The notes under the pieces: model-generated
What the model was told of the DNA's origin: nothing
Seen by the model: only the letters and a program-made list of their open reading frames with translations
Databases searched by the model: none
Assembly: GCA_034359265.1 (NCBI GenBank)
Contig: CP136891.1
Coordinates: 43,268,001 to 43,332,000, forward strand
Direction: 5' to 3'
Source: Canna indica
Taxonomy: Eukaryota > Streptophyta > Magnoliopsida > Zingiberales > Cannaceae
Length of the DNA: 64,000 bases
In this document: one piece after another, positions 10,294-21,870 of the stretch
How positions within the stretch are numbered: the stretch's first letter is position 1
How the letters are laid out: the number at the start of each line of letters is the position of its first letter
Translations under genes and position numbers: made by a program

Positions 10294-10882
10294 GGGCCCG
10301 TTTGGTTCGCAAACTGCTCATCACAGGACACCAGACAGGGACAAGGACAGGACATCAGATGTCCTGGAACAATAGCTATACCGTGTTTGTTTCGTCAAGA
10401 ACAGGACACGATATAAAAAAAAAATTAATTAATATGTAAAAAAATATTAATATATAGTATCAAATATTTTAATACAATAAGAAGTTTTAGTTTAACTAAT
10501 AAGTGTTCAACTAATTTTCAATTAACCTAAAAGTATAACAATAGGATAATACCGAAAAATATAAAAATCATACCAAACGATTTCCAATCTAAAATCTGAC
10601 ACCACCATCGCGTTCAGCACACGAAAATTTACAACTTTGGTATTCACCTCGACTCGATCCGACGATTCTACGATCAAAGGAAGGGGTAATTTTGACAATT
10701 GCAGCCCTTGTCCTTCGCCCGATTTCGGTGTACCGAGATATTTCTCGGTACACCAAAATGGGTGGAAATCCTGTCCCGGACAAGGAGAAGTCCTTGTCCC
10801 GAAGCTTCTTTTGCAAACCAAAAGGGGGACATGGGCGGATGTCTAGTCCAGTCCCCCGTTTTTTAGCAAACCAAACGGGCCC
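10294..10882. mobile_element. MITE, 589 bp, with 3-bp TAG duplication
   Basis: Terminal inverted repeats begin GGGCCCGTTTGGTT at the left (10294) and end AACCAAACGGGCCC at the right (10882). TAG flanks both ends (10291-10293, 10883-10885). There is no transposase frame. The termini and 3-bp duplication fit a Tourist/PIF-Harbinger-like MITE, though TAG is not the usual TWA. A hAT-like origin with eroded flanks is an alternative. An internal hairpin with 12-bp perfect arms (GGTGTACCGAGA) and a 4-nt loop lies at about 10727-10754. Confidence 0.7.
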
Positions 10883-10885
10883 TAG

Positions 10886-11215
10886 GTGTCCAGACCCCAG
10901 TTGGGTGGGACTAGCTATCCCTACCCCAGTCGGTGTCCGAAGACTAGCAGACCATCCTAGTCGACAGCCCGAAGTTTGCTTGGATTCACTTATGTGATAT
11001 GTGGCCCGAACGGCTAGTATGTTACTATTTGTGTGTGGTAGGGCTGGTTATAGCCGAATCACTAGACCATGAGTAGGCCCTAGGGGTCGGGTTCCATGTG
11101 GCATAGTTTGGTTGTTATGGCTACTTACATGAATGTATGGCCTATACAGGACGACCCCTGGGGTCGGTTGTCATAACAGAAGCAACTTATATCCCTAACT
11201 TTATATTTTGCTACC

Positions 11216-11279
<64 letters not shown>

Positions 11280-11728
11280 TTATTGGGGATTTATGTGGTG
11301 GTTTGGAAGAATCGCTCACTGAGTCCCATGTGGACTCATAGTTTATTTCCTTGTTTTGCATAGCCCGATCAGTGAGATGAGGCTTGGAGTCATGGTGCAG
11401 CTAGAGGGCAGGCGGTGGCGTAGATCTCGTAGCAGCGTACACTAGTCATAGTCTAGAGGTCTAGGACAGTTGTTTCTTTTAATACACTAAGATTGTCTAT
11501 TCGAAAATATGTACTTGTTTTTAAACTTGAGTTGTTTCCTATGGTGATTGATGTTTCGGAACTTTTCATATTTTAAAGCAAAATTGTGAACCTTCTTTAA
11601 AGATTTGAATAAAGTTGCATCGTTGTTTTCCTTATGTGTTTCTGTTTCTGTTAGTCAGTGTTTGTAGTAGGATTCAGGGTAGGACATAGACCCTTGTCGG
11701 TCACACGACCCGAAGTTGGGGTGTGACA
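10886..11728 (+). repeat. 3' part of a second gypsy-type LTR
   Basis: It ends GGGGTGTGACA at 11728 and contains degenerate versions of Tekay LTR landmarks: GAATCGCTCACTGAGTC, a T-rich tract with TTTTGCATAG, then CCCGATCAGTGAGATG. It is clearly a different subfamily from 6635-9409. A perfect odd palindrome CGACCCCTGGGGTCG lies near 11151-11166. The MITE sits inside this LTR. Confidence 0.6.
11216..11278. repeat. (TA)n(TG)n microsatellite
   Basis: About 24 bases of AT alternation followed by about 40 bases of TG alternation, without interruption. Confidence 0.95.
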
Positions 11729-12034
11729 ATACAATGAGCCTACGATTTAGAACCGCAAGGTTGCATTAGCCCATTATAGGCTACATAGGTCTTCGAAGAG
11801 ACTGGAAATCAAAGATCAAAAACATTTTTGAAACTTATCAAGAGCGAAAAATCTACTAATATTAAGCATATATCAAAACTCCAACTATAATTTAAGCAAG
11901 AGGGTATAGGAGATGATACCAAAGTCTTTTATGCCAATTTCCATACCTATGGCATCATGATAGCTTAAAGTTGCAACCTCTTGGAATATTTCTCATTTGG
12001 ATCCAAGGTCAACTTCAATATCTCATTTCTCATT
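11729..12034 (-). other. Structured post-gag block, copy (b)
   Basis: Non-coding sequence shared with copies (c), (d) and (e). On the element's strand it holds a GATGCC...GGCAT hairpin, then TTTGGTATCATC (with TGGTATCA at 11914-11921, 114 nt after the gag stop). It then holds a group of small hairpins at about 11740-11805: GTCT..AGAC, TAGCC..GGCTA and AACC-TTGC-GGTT. Confidence 0.6.
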
Positions 12035-13377
12035 CATCCTTGTGTGGTAGCTCCCCCTACAAATGAGCATGCGATCTTTGGTACTCAAATGACTTTGGGT
12101 CCTTGGGGGTTAGAGGGTTTAGGAACCCAAAGTGTCTTTGCCACACTTGGATTCATCTTAAAAGCGTAATCATAAATGGCATGCCCATAAACACCACAAC
12201 AAAAGCAATGTCCATTAAATCTCTTCTTTTCATTATTCTTATGGACATGAGGTCTAATGTTAGAATGCTTAGCATGAAAAACATGATGAGCATGAGCATT
12301 CTTAAAGGAAACATTTTTATCTTGAGGTTTCCTAAATGAGACATTTTGATTTTTAGAATTAAAAGAAGAAGTATTAACTTTTCTACTCAAAATCAACATC
12401 TCATTTTTCAAATCATTCATAGGTTTATGCAAAACATGCAATTGAGTTTTCAACATGTTATTTTCATTCTTTAACATGTCATTTTTATTTTTCAAATCCT
12501 TAGTGTCAATACTTAAAACATCATGGCATGGATTAGAGACACTAATTTTTAGCTTCTCATTTTCTAGTTTAGCATCATGTAAATGAGAGCTAAGAGTCAA
12601 GTTTTTCTTCTTTAATTTTTTGTTTTCTTTATCCTTTTTAACCATCAAGGCATACATGATTTTATATTCATCCATTAATTCGTCATAAATTATGTCATGA
12701 GAATTAGATGGATTAATACTACCCTTTTTATTATCATGACTAGAAGATGAAGAGTGTACCTCATCATTAGCATTCATGAGACAATCTTTTGAACTAGCTT
12801 TATAGCCATGGTAAGAAGATGCTTCACTCGAATAAGATGATGATGTGGAAGCATTTGACCTTTTCTTTGCCTTGTTCTTCATGGAAGGGCAATTTTTCTT
12901 TACATGCCCCTTTTCCTTGCATGCATGACACACTACCTTCCTTTTTCGGCTCTTGGAGCTACTCCTTTGACTAGAAGATCTATGGGCATCAAAACCAAGA
13001 TTAGTGGTAGGTGAATGACCATTGTCGTCACTACCTTCATTAGAAATGTCAATCTCTTCAGTCTTGGCATAATCAAATAACATGTTTAAAGTTGCCCAAA
13101 TATCAAAAGCCGAAGTACAATGCATGACTTTTTCAAAAATATTATTTTCCAAAGACCAATATATGTAATTTGTTGCCTTAGCATTTAATTCAAACCTATT
13201 AATTTGTTCTTGGATCCATGCTTCCATATTTTCCTTAGATTCTATGTATTTTGACTTTACCATATTAAACACACCTATACCTTGAGTCTTTAAGAATATA
13301 TACATTCTTCCTTTCCAAAGACCAAAGTTTGACTCATCAAACCTAGGTGGTACAGACGCTATACACTCTAGTGCCAT
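12035..13377 (-). CDS. gag: Gag of gag-only copia-derived element (copy b)
   Basis: Capsid/nucleocapsid protein of a Ty1/copia type. The open frame is 430 codons (13377 to 12085). A TGG to TGA change removes the last 16 or so codons relative to the other copies, whose stop corresponds to 12035-12037. Residues 1-130 resemble the copia gag (UBN2-type) domain, with FDESNFGLWKGRMY near the start. A basic stretch SKSRKRK leads into a CCHC knuckle CHACKEKGHVKKNC (residues 150-163). Residues about 235-345 form a Lys/Glu/Asn-rich heptad coiled coil. A second knuckle-like motif CFCCGVYGHAIYDY (391-404) has lost its last Cys, and a linker KTLWVPKPSNPQGPK follows. In ordinary copia elements this linker leads into protease; here the family stops. 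It is the best preserved gag in the window. Confidence 0.85.
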
Positions 13378-13433
13378 TTTCTGGATTAAAGCAAAGTGTA
13401 GAAGAGACGGTGAAATCTCAAGCTACGAACCAG

Positions 13434-13445
13434 GCTCTGATACCA
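13434..13445 (-). other. Primer-binding site, copy (b)
   Basis: TGGTATCAGAGC on the minus strand, directly inside the LTR; the tRNA-iMet type typical of copia. Confidence 0.85.
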
Positions 13446-13447
13446 AA

Positions 13448-15092
13448 TGTTGTGAAATGGTCACACTAGAGGGGGGGTGAATAGTGTGTTAACTAAATCT
13501 ATTTGCCTAAATTCGATTTTAAACGTTTCTTAGATTACTTAGGCAATTCACAATTCAACAACAAAATGCAGAAGTGAGTAATAAAGATAAGCAATGCGAT
13601 ACACAAAAACAAACAATGCTAACACAAGTATTTATAGTGGTTCGGCCCCAATGCCTACTCCACTACCTAAGTACCCCGCTTAGGATTTCCAAACTTAGCT
13701 TTACTAGATTATATCGTTTCCCTTACAGAGAGGACTTTACACCAGAAAGTCTCCGCTTTCAAACCGAAGGCACTTCCACACCCGGAAGTATCCCGCCTTC
13801 CTACCGAGAGCACTCTCCCACCTCAACCTAAGGGACAACTCAACTAATCCTAGTAAACTAAGTTTACAATGGTAGATTTAAGCCTAAGCACCAAGGCAAC
13901 CACTAACTCAATCAAACCTAGCAACCTAGGTTTATACAAATGATATACAATCAAAATAAACAATAAAATACAATAACAATTGGAGCAATAAATCAAACAA
14001 CAAGTACTTAGCTCCAAAAGAAACTCCCTAGTCCTCCTGATGCCTTGAGATGATGAATAGGTGAAGCTTGAAGGCTATATCAAGGTGTGGAGATCAAAAC
14101 TAGGGTCTTGCAAGGATGGCTCAATGAAAGCTTGTAGAAATGCTTAGGATCACACATTGAGGCTTGGAAGCATCAATGGTAGGCTAGAAATGAGTTTAGG
14201 ATGGGTATTTATAACCCCTCAAACACCAAGGCTCATCAACGGGCCTTTTTCTGCCCGTTGACGACGCCCGATCGCTTGTCGGTCGATCGTCGGTCGACCA
14301 ACTAAGCGATCGCTGAGCGACCAAAGGCCTACTGCCCATTTCGGGCATCATTCTGTCGACCGAAATGCCTTCTTCGTCAGCCGATCGACCAGTCGGTCGA
14401 TCGAACTTGGGCAGGGCAGACCGCTTGGTTAGGCTCGTTTCTAGGTTCTGTCTTCGCTAAGTCTACTTATATAACATTTACTAATTTAGGTTAAATAACT
14501 TTAAAGCATAAATGTTATATAATGATTATCCCCCATTTGAATTCAATAAAAATATCTAAAAAATCAAAATCCTTAAGAATCGAAATTTAACTTTTGGGGT
14601 CTAGTACAAATTTTTGAAAAATGGAAATTTTCTAATCTATCGGATCAAATATGGGTAGGCTTTCCTTTAAAATATCTCGTTATCTAGTTTTTACCTAAGG
14701 AACAATTACCGACATTTTTTGTGTCAAGAAAATGTCTAGGTCATATAGCCCTCCAAGGAGCTCCTTAGGCTTAGTGAATTCCAGGATCATTTTCTAATTT
14801 GCCGGTTTTTCATGTTTTGGGGTTCGGATTTAGTTTTTGGGTTCTTATGCATCATCATGAGGATTTACATCATAAACTATACACCCTAGACCTAAACTTT
14901 AACTTCCCGAAGAATCCCGAACGTTGACAAGTGTCGTTGCCGATTTCTCCGATTTCTTCAATTTTTCCGATCGCGGACATCGTGCGCTAACCGATATGGA
15001 ACCTGAAAATAACTCTCCATGAAATCATTAGTTTCATGTTTGTTATCATCAAAACTGATATTAAGACCAAGGTTGAAAACCTTAGGCCAACA
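13448..15092 (-). repeat. 5' LTR of copy (b)
   Basis: 1645 bp; TGTTGGCC start at 15092 and ...TTTCACAACA end at 13448 on the minus strand. A TATA box (TATAAATA) lies at 14206-14213. CG palindromes (TCGGTCGACC-type) are at 14273-14402 on the upstream side. Confidence 0.85.
14206..14213 (-). promoter_or_regulatory. TATA box of copy (b) LTR
   Basis: TATAAATA on the minus strand, in the family-conserved context GGGTATTTATA (plus strand). Confidence 0.65.
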
Positions 15093-16222
15093 TTAGCGAC
15101 CCTACGCAATCCTAGCCATGTACCCTAGGGCCGGCCTACCTCCCTCACCCGAGTACCCTAAAGGCAAGGAGGGTTCAACCCCTAGGGTTTCCTTAGGGTC
15201 AACTCATCCGAATGTCAACCTAGGGTTCTATTGTCTCTAGGTGTCCCTAGGGTCCCTAATTTCCTAATTGTAGGTCTCTACAATTTTTATAACTTTAGAA
15301 ATAATTCAACATACCCTAAAGTGTATTCCCTAGGTGTGAAAATATATCTAGGACCCTAAAATTTATCCCTAACATGGCCGGCTACCCTAGGGTTCCTAAG
15401 GAGCCACCTAAAGGGTGGTGGCATACCCTAAACCATCAAAACTTCTTTCTTTCATCAAGATACCAAACAAGCATCAAGAACCCCTAACAACCAACAACAA
15501 AACCAAAGAATTCCTCAAGAATTCAATGAAGAAGAGGGGCGGCACGGCAATGGAAGGGGCGGCCAAATCGCCCAAAAATTGATCTAAGGAAATCACGACG
15601 ACGACGAGAAAACCCTCAATCTGAATATCCAATCCGATACGAGAAAAACACACCAAAACTCGACGAAATCCCCATGACATAGGGGTAGCAGCATGGATGA
15701 AGAAAAGGGAAAAAGGGCTAAATCCACTCACCTCATTGGAGAAAACGGAAAGGAAGAAGACGTTGATGATCTTCCTTCAATCAACGCTGATGAACTCATA
15801 AAATTTTGGCTCCGAGGGCTCCTTCTCTCCCCTTGGTGTCGCTCTCTACCTCTCTCTCTAGGCCTCGGGTAGCGTGCAACTAAAACCCTAGTTGCACGCC
15901 CCAGGTTTATTTTTGTGGGGCCTAGTTGGACCCCAAATGACCGTTTTACCCATCCTTAAGTAATTCGAGTTAAAAAGTTCATATCTAACCCGTTCTAACT
16001 CCAATTCGAGTTCTGATTGAACCACTAGACTCGACTCGAGACCCTCTATCATCCTGGCATGCTAAATCACATAAATATGGCAATTAATTTTTTCCTAATT
16101 TTTTTTACACTAAATACTTACTCGGATTTAATCCCGAAGCTTTCCGTCTGTCTGCGCTAACTCAAGCCTACGGTCCCCCTGCTTGAGGATAAAATATTAT
16201 TATTAGAATTTTGGGCATTACA
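15093..16222 (-). repeat. Fragment of a third gypsy-type LTR
   Basis: On the minus strand it begins TGTAATGCCC at 16222, a common gypsy LTR start. It contains a CT/AG-rich leader and AG|GTGAGTGGATTTA at about 15735, homologous in position and sequence to the Tekay donor-like site. It is cut off at 15093 by the LTR of copy (b). A perfect 28-nt hairpin (11-bp arms GCGTGCAACTA, 6-nt loop) lies at 15872-15899. An open frame at 15474-15731 is in leader sequence and is not credible as a gene. Confidence 0.6.
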
Positions 16223-16237
16223 AGTAGTTCATGTTAG

Positions 16238-17729
16238 TTGAAACCCCGGTCTCAACTACCTACTCAATCAAGGAACTTTCATAGAGGCTCTTCAAGTCAT
16301 CAAAAGCCTGCTACAAGAAAGGGAAATAGGGTGCTCATATGCTACTCCTACAGATGCAGAGGACACATTATAGCAAATTATTTCAAACTCTCCAACAAAC
16401 TGAGGAGAAGAAATCATATAAATTACCCAAGGAAAAAGGTTAAGCAAATAAGGGTAAAAAGACTGATCTTAACTGTCATGTTGCTTTTATGTCAAAGACT
16501 ATTTCTTCTTTTGGATCTTGGTATTTCGATAATGGGTGTTCTCAGCATATATATGATAGGGAATCCAAAAAATCTAAAAGATATTAAGGAACATGAAGGT
16601 GCAACTATCACTTTTGGAGATGGAGGACATGAAAATGTCACAGGAGTTGGAACTCTAAATGTTCCAAGAATTCCTAATTTGGAAAATGTCTTGCTTGTAG
16701 AAGGTCTCAGGGCTAATCTTGTGAGTACAAGCCAATTGTGTGATCAAAATTTAAATATTCATTTTACTAAGAACCGTTCAAAGTTTTAATAAATTTGGGG
16801 GTTGTATTCTTGAAGGAAATAGACCTAGAAACAACTTTTACAAAATTGCATATATTTCTATTTATCCTTCACTTGTTTCTTCTGACTTTAATCTATAGCA
16901 TCGACAGCTTGGTCATGAAAATTACAGTGGTCCAAAGAAACCTGTAAATATTGAATCTGATAGAGAAATTTCTAGATTTTCTAAAAATCCAGAAGTTGTA
17001 TGTAATCCTTGGTAAGAAGGAAAACAACTAGGGCAATCTTATCAACAGTTAAAACTACGTGTTATCTCAAGACTTATAGGGCCTTTTCATCTAGAACTAA
17101 TGGTTGTCAAGACTGCTCTCATAAATGGTTTTCTAAATGAAGAAATATATTTTGGACAACACGAAGGCTTTGAAGATCCTGATCATCCTGATCATGATTA
17201 GAGATTGAACAAGGATGATGATGACAAAAATATTGATATAAATTTATACAGAGGTATGATCAACTACTTTCAGAATTTCACCGTTAACAAAACTGACTTT
17301 AGTTCCAATAATAGGTTGTATGGAAGATATCAAGCTAACTCAAAGAAGTCTCATCATCAGACAGCTAATTAAGGGGATTCTAAGATATGTTAAAGATGAC
17401 AGAAAGAGTACCACATGCGATTGTGTTGATTCAAACCTGATAACTTGGTTGATTAAAAGGCAAAATTCTATTTCTCTCTCTTTAGCAAAAGCAGAACACT
17501 TGACAGCATGCAGTTTCACTACACAGTTGATTTGGATGAGGAATGTGTTACTGGATTATGGTCTCAAACAAGAAGAAATAATTTTTGATCGTGACAATAC
17601 TAAGGAATTAGTTGAAAGAATTTGGAATATACTTCAACAAATAGACAAGTTGTAGATATTTTCACAAAGACTTTGAAAGGAGAAAGGTTTGTGCAGTTAA
17701 AATCTGCTCTCAGATTATGTGTCAGATGA
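16238..17729 (+). pseudogene. copia gag-pol remnant (zinc knuckle, protease, RT, RNase H)
   Basis: A degenerate knuckle (CYSYRCRGHIIANY; two of the metal ligands lost) is followed in another frame by the protease motif as YFDNGCSQHIYD (DSG changed to DNG), then GDGGHENVTGVGTLNVPRI. Integrase is almost wholly deleted. An RT piece follows (VKTALINGFLNEEIYF, then HEGFEDPDHPDH). The RNase H region is at 17320-17655 (ILRYVKDDRKSTT, SLAKAEHLTA). The frame ends GERFVQLKSALRLCVR then TGA at 17727. Many frameshifts and stops make it non-functional. Confidence 0.8.
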
Positions 17730-18035
17730 CACACTTTATTTCAGAAAGAAACAAATAAATAAATATTGGGGTGAAAGAAATAAAAAGGTTTTAGTTTTTT
17801 TTTCCACCACTTATTTCTTCATGAAGGCTAATGTATGTTGATTCCTTCAATTTTTGGCCGAAGAGTTAAAGTTTTTGAAGCTCGCACGTGTGCCCCTTTT
17901 TATTGAAGTTTTGTTTCACGCCCTAATTAAAATCCGAGCGTTGCAAGTTTTTCTTCTTCCTCTCAAGTAGTAACCAACGACGAGTAAATCTCCACTCTCC
18001 TGTCCATTCAACTGCTCTCACCACATAAATACAAG

Positions 18036-20083
18036 ATGGCCGGAGGAAAAAGGAAGAAAAGGTTCGTGAGGAAAGTTTATGCATCGAAGGCCAAGAAGAT
18101 GCAGTCTTCAAACCCCACCGAGAAGACTGAACCAATTGTCGTTGTGCCCCCTTCTGAAGAAATGTCACCTCCTCCTCCTGCTCAAGGTCACAAGCTGAGG
18201 AAGAAATCAGGAAGAAAACCGACCAATCATCCCTTAAGAAGAAGTGAAAGAGGTATGACTTCAAAACCCCCCCAATCTCCTTCTAGGATTTCTGTTGTTG
18301 AGGGGGAGAAAGTATCAACCGTGGGGGGAGTCAAAAGAGGGTGTCAGTTTACCTTGTGGGTCTATTTCTCATGGTGATGCTTCTAGAAAAGAGAGCATTG
18401 ATATAAATTTGGCAATTTATTTTCCAGTGGAGACTAGTCATGGATTTGATATTAATATTGTTGTTACTGATGATTTTGACTCAATCCCAGTCAAGATTGG
18501 TCCACCTCTTGTTTCTACAGATTTTGGTCATAAAGATCAAGAAGAAGTGGTTGGACCTGTACAAGACAGTGGTGTCAAAACTTCAGACTGTTCACAACTA
18601 GTCTCAATTACGGGTGTCACAGTTGAAACTGCAAAAGAAGTTCCTGTGAGTGAGCACACACAAGTTCCTACAATACCAGTTGGAACTATATCAGAAGCAG
18701 TTAAAACTGCTTGTACTACATCAATAGTAATTGAAACTACTACACCTAGCAGTGAAGCAGTTAAGACTGTTGATGTTGATTCTACTGTTCGAACTACCTC
18801 ACCTGCACCTGTTGCTGAACAAGTATTTGTTTCAAAAGGAATGGACCTAAACAAAACCCCTGCTGATGAATCTGATCCTGTGATTCCTGAAGCCCCTATT
18901 CCATAGAAGAAAGGATCTTCACCTAGTCATGACAAGGTTGCCACATCAAAGAAGAGGAAGAAGTTGTCAAGTCAACCTGAATCGAAGAAAAGTTCTAAAA
19001 GAAAGATGTCTATGAAGTCAAACCTTCTGTCTGGAGAAACTGTCAATTTGGAGACTAATTCAGAAAATGAGCCACTGTTACACAGGGCTACTAAATTAAG
19101 AGAGTTAAAGAAGAGGAAACCCAATCCTGAAGTATCAAGAGAAAAGGAAACACAAAGTCTTCTACCTCCAAGAAGAAACATTCTAAGTTAGGAAATAAAG
19201 CTGAGAAGAAAACTGCAGTCAACAAACTTCATAAAGGACTGCTCTCTGATGATCTTTCTCCTCTATGGAAGGCACTACAATCAAGAGATATAATTTCCCA
19301 AAGATTACTTGATTTAGAACAAATTTCCTTGAAGTGCAAACATGTTCTAGAAGTTCTTAAGACAAGAAATTTGTCTGGTTCTTACATGACTGTCAGTCCT
19401 TACTACAAACAACCAATTTTAGAATTTTACTACAACATATATGAAGATATTTTTGAACATGATAGCAGTCACTTTCATGAAGTTTATCTTAGAGGAAATT
19501 GGTACAAATTCTATCCAAATACTATAAATGAATTTGTTGGTTTTTCTGAATTTACATCCTCTTCTGATGAAATTGATGAATCCAACCCAGAGTTTCTGAA
19601 AATTGTTGGCAAAGAAGTGTCAAATGGTGATATCCTAAACTGGAGTGGTAGTCATGATATAAAGTCCTCTTCACTGAATACTTTGTATACAGTTTTATTT
19701 CTCATTGCCAGAAATTATTGGATTCCAACCTCTCATATTACATTTCTTAGTAAAGAAATGGTAATGTTGCTCTATAAAATCACAAATGGGTTTTCTTTTA
19801 ACCTTGGCAGCTTGATCTATGAACAGATCATTTCAGTGAGGACTAGACTTTAATCTAGGTCTAGGATATTCTTAATTTTTCCTAACTTGATATATACGAT
19901 CTTGGAAAGACAAGGATTCAAGTGTTCCTCTAACGAAGTACGAGAACCTCTGGGTACTTCACTTAAGATCCATCACAAGATTCTAAAAAGAGTTGGAACT
20001 CCTACCAAAAATCTACCTGGTTCAAGCTCAATTAAGATTGCTTCTGGTGCTACTTCAACTACAGAAAGGGAAATTCTTGATGA
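18036..20083 (+). pseudogene. env-like ORF of SIRE-type element, part 1
   Basis: It starts MAGGKRKKRFVRK with a strongly basic N-terminus. A Pro/Ser-rich stretch follows (EEMSPPPPAQGH), then a frameshift near 18330, a Thr/Val-rich low-complexity stretch, a stop at 18904 and a Lys-rich segment. A conserved globular part at 19329-19853 (YLRGNWYKFYPNTINEF, LIARNYWIPTSHITF) resembles the 'putative plant transposon protein' domain found in extra ORFs of plant retrotransposons. The part after 19850 is shifted. Its cellular role is unknown for the family; the env comparison rests on position. The ORF is interrupted at 20083 by copy (c) and continues at 27881. Confidence 0.7.
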
Positions 20084-21612
20084 TGAAGGCAAAATGGCAA
20101 CACTAGAGGGGGGGTGAATAGTGTGTTAACTAAATTAATAAGCCTAAATTCCAATTTTTATCGTTTCTCAATTCGTTTAGGCAAGATGCAATCTTGCAAT
20201 TTAAATGCGGAAGCAATATAAACAATTAAGCACAAGTAAAAATAAATAACAATGCTACCACAGTAATTTATAGTGGTTCGGCCCCAATGCCTACTCCACT
20301 ACCTAAGCACCCCACTTAGGATTTCCAAACTAAGTTTTACTAGATTAATTCTCGTTTCCCTTACAACGAGGACTTTTCATCGAAAAGTCTCCGCTCTCAA
20401 AATGAAGGCACTTCCACACCCGGAATTATCCCGTCTTCCTACCGAGAGCACTTTCCCACCTCAATCTTAAGGGACAACACACTTAATCCTAGCAAACTAC
20501 ATTTAATTACACCGGTGGATTTAAACCTCAAACACAAAGGCTACCACCCAATTTCAAGACCTAAACAGCCTAGGTTTTCACACGCACAAACCCAAATTAA
20601 ATAGCGTTCAAATAACAGTTAGAATTATAATCGAAAAGAGCTTAAAATAAAACCAAGGAATCGTGCTCTTTTCCAAGCCTCGGAACATCCAACTCGCTAG
20701 AAGATAGACTCGAATCAATTCCAGAGTTGAGGGGCAGATGGCGCTTGAAGAAGATGTTCGCAGAAATAGCAGAGCGCGCTTGATCAATCTCTAGAAGGCT
20801 CAAATCTTCCTTTTAATTGCTCAATAAAATCTGTAGAAGTCAAGGAAGAAGTGTAAAAATGATTAGATGAGGTATATTTATACCCTCACCAAGAAATGGT
20901 AGCTCAACGGATAGAAAACTATCCATTGCAGTCACCCGATCGATTGGTCGATGGACCGATAGATCAACCGCTCACATCGACCGCTGCGTCTTCTCTCTGT
21001 GCGATCGTTCGGCGGGTCGACCGCCAGACGCGAATCCCCCAGTCCCACATTCAATTGACCCATCGGTCGATCAATTCATGGAGCTTGGGTCACGTGACTA
21101 CGCGATCCTCAATTCGGTTGACAGAGCATTCTACTTATTTTAGGCCTTTGTCGGTCGACCGAAGTAGCCACTGCCAGCTTTTGGCAGTGTTCAGTCAACC
21201 AACTGGTCGACCGAATTGGCTACTGCCAATTTCCTTACCCTATTCGGTCGACCGCCTGGTCGACCGAACAAAGGTTGATATTGATTTTTTAGCCCTTTTT
21301 CTTGCGCGCTTCATTTTCGGGTTCGGACTTTCAATGAGCATCAACTTGGAGAGATTTCCATGTGAATTTTGGACTCGTGTAAGACGTCTTTGGTGCACAC
21401 GTCGATCTTTGAGAAATTCCACGATGAACCCGAGCATGACGATCAATGTCCTTCCGATTTTCCGATTTCTTCTGATTTTTCCGATCGAGGACATCGAACG
21501 CTAATCGATATGGAACCTGAAAGATTTCTCGATGAAATATTAGTTCCATATTTGTTATCATCAAAACCAAGATTAAGAGATTAAGACCAAGGTTGAAAAC
21601 CTAAAGCCAACA
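20084..21612 (-). repeat. 3' LTR of copy (c)
   Basis: 1529 bp, from TGTTGGCTTTAGG (minus, 21612) to ...CCTTCA (20084). TATA box at 20875-20882. CG palindrome cluster at 20935-21270, including GGTCGACCGAAGTAG and TTCGGTCGACCG. Confidence 0.88.
20875..20882 (-). promoter_or_regulatory. TATA box of copy (c) 3' LTR
   Basis: TATAAATA on the minus strand; the matching site in the 5' LTR is 27129-27136. Confidence 0.65.
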
Positions 21613-21870
21613 ATCTCCCCCTTTTTTATGATGACAAACATCCTTACGAAAATATATTCATTAAAGCATATAGGATATCAACTAAGGGATTTCTCCCCCT
21701 ATCAACATGCATATCTATGAAAATAAAATCCCCCTATCTATATGCATGGATTTCCTATATTTTCCTCCCCTTTATCTATAATTTTCTCCCCAATTTTCTT
21801 ATACTTTTCTCCCCCTTTATACCTATACTCTTCTCCCCCTTTTGACATCAATCAAAAAGGGCAAGAAAGG
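21613..21870 (-). other. Polypurine tract cluster, copy (c)
   Basis: The tract touching the LTR reads AAAAAAGGGGGAGA on the element's strand (21613-21626). At least four more AAAGGGGAG-type runs follow within 240 bp (near 21690, 21770, 21815 and 21835), the last followed by a sequence repeating GACATCAATCAAAAAGGGC. Any of these could prime plus-strand synthesis in principle. Confidence 0.6.

Larger units (their letters stand above)
11729..15092 (-). mobile_element. Gag-only copia-derived LTR element, copy (b), 3'-truncated
   Basis: On the minus strand: LTR (15092 to 13448), primer-binding site (13445 to 13434), gag (13377 to 12035) and the structured post-gag block (12034 to 11729). The remaining interior and the 3' LTR are missing where the gypsy LTR abuts at 11728. 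There is no trace of protease, integrase, reverse transcriptase or RNase H. Confidence 0.85.

Noticed and set aside
15474..15731. 85-codon minus-strand frame as a membrane protein
   Set aside because: It lies in LTR leader sequence just after a splice-donor-like site, begins without an ATG, and has no counterpart in related LTRs.
17713..17734. Small palindrome TGTGTCA-GA-TGACACA between pol and env-like ORF
   Set aside because: It overlaps the pol stop codon and I saw no second copy to test conservation; it may be chance.
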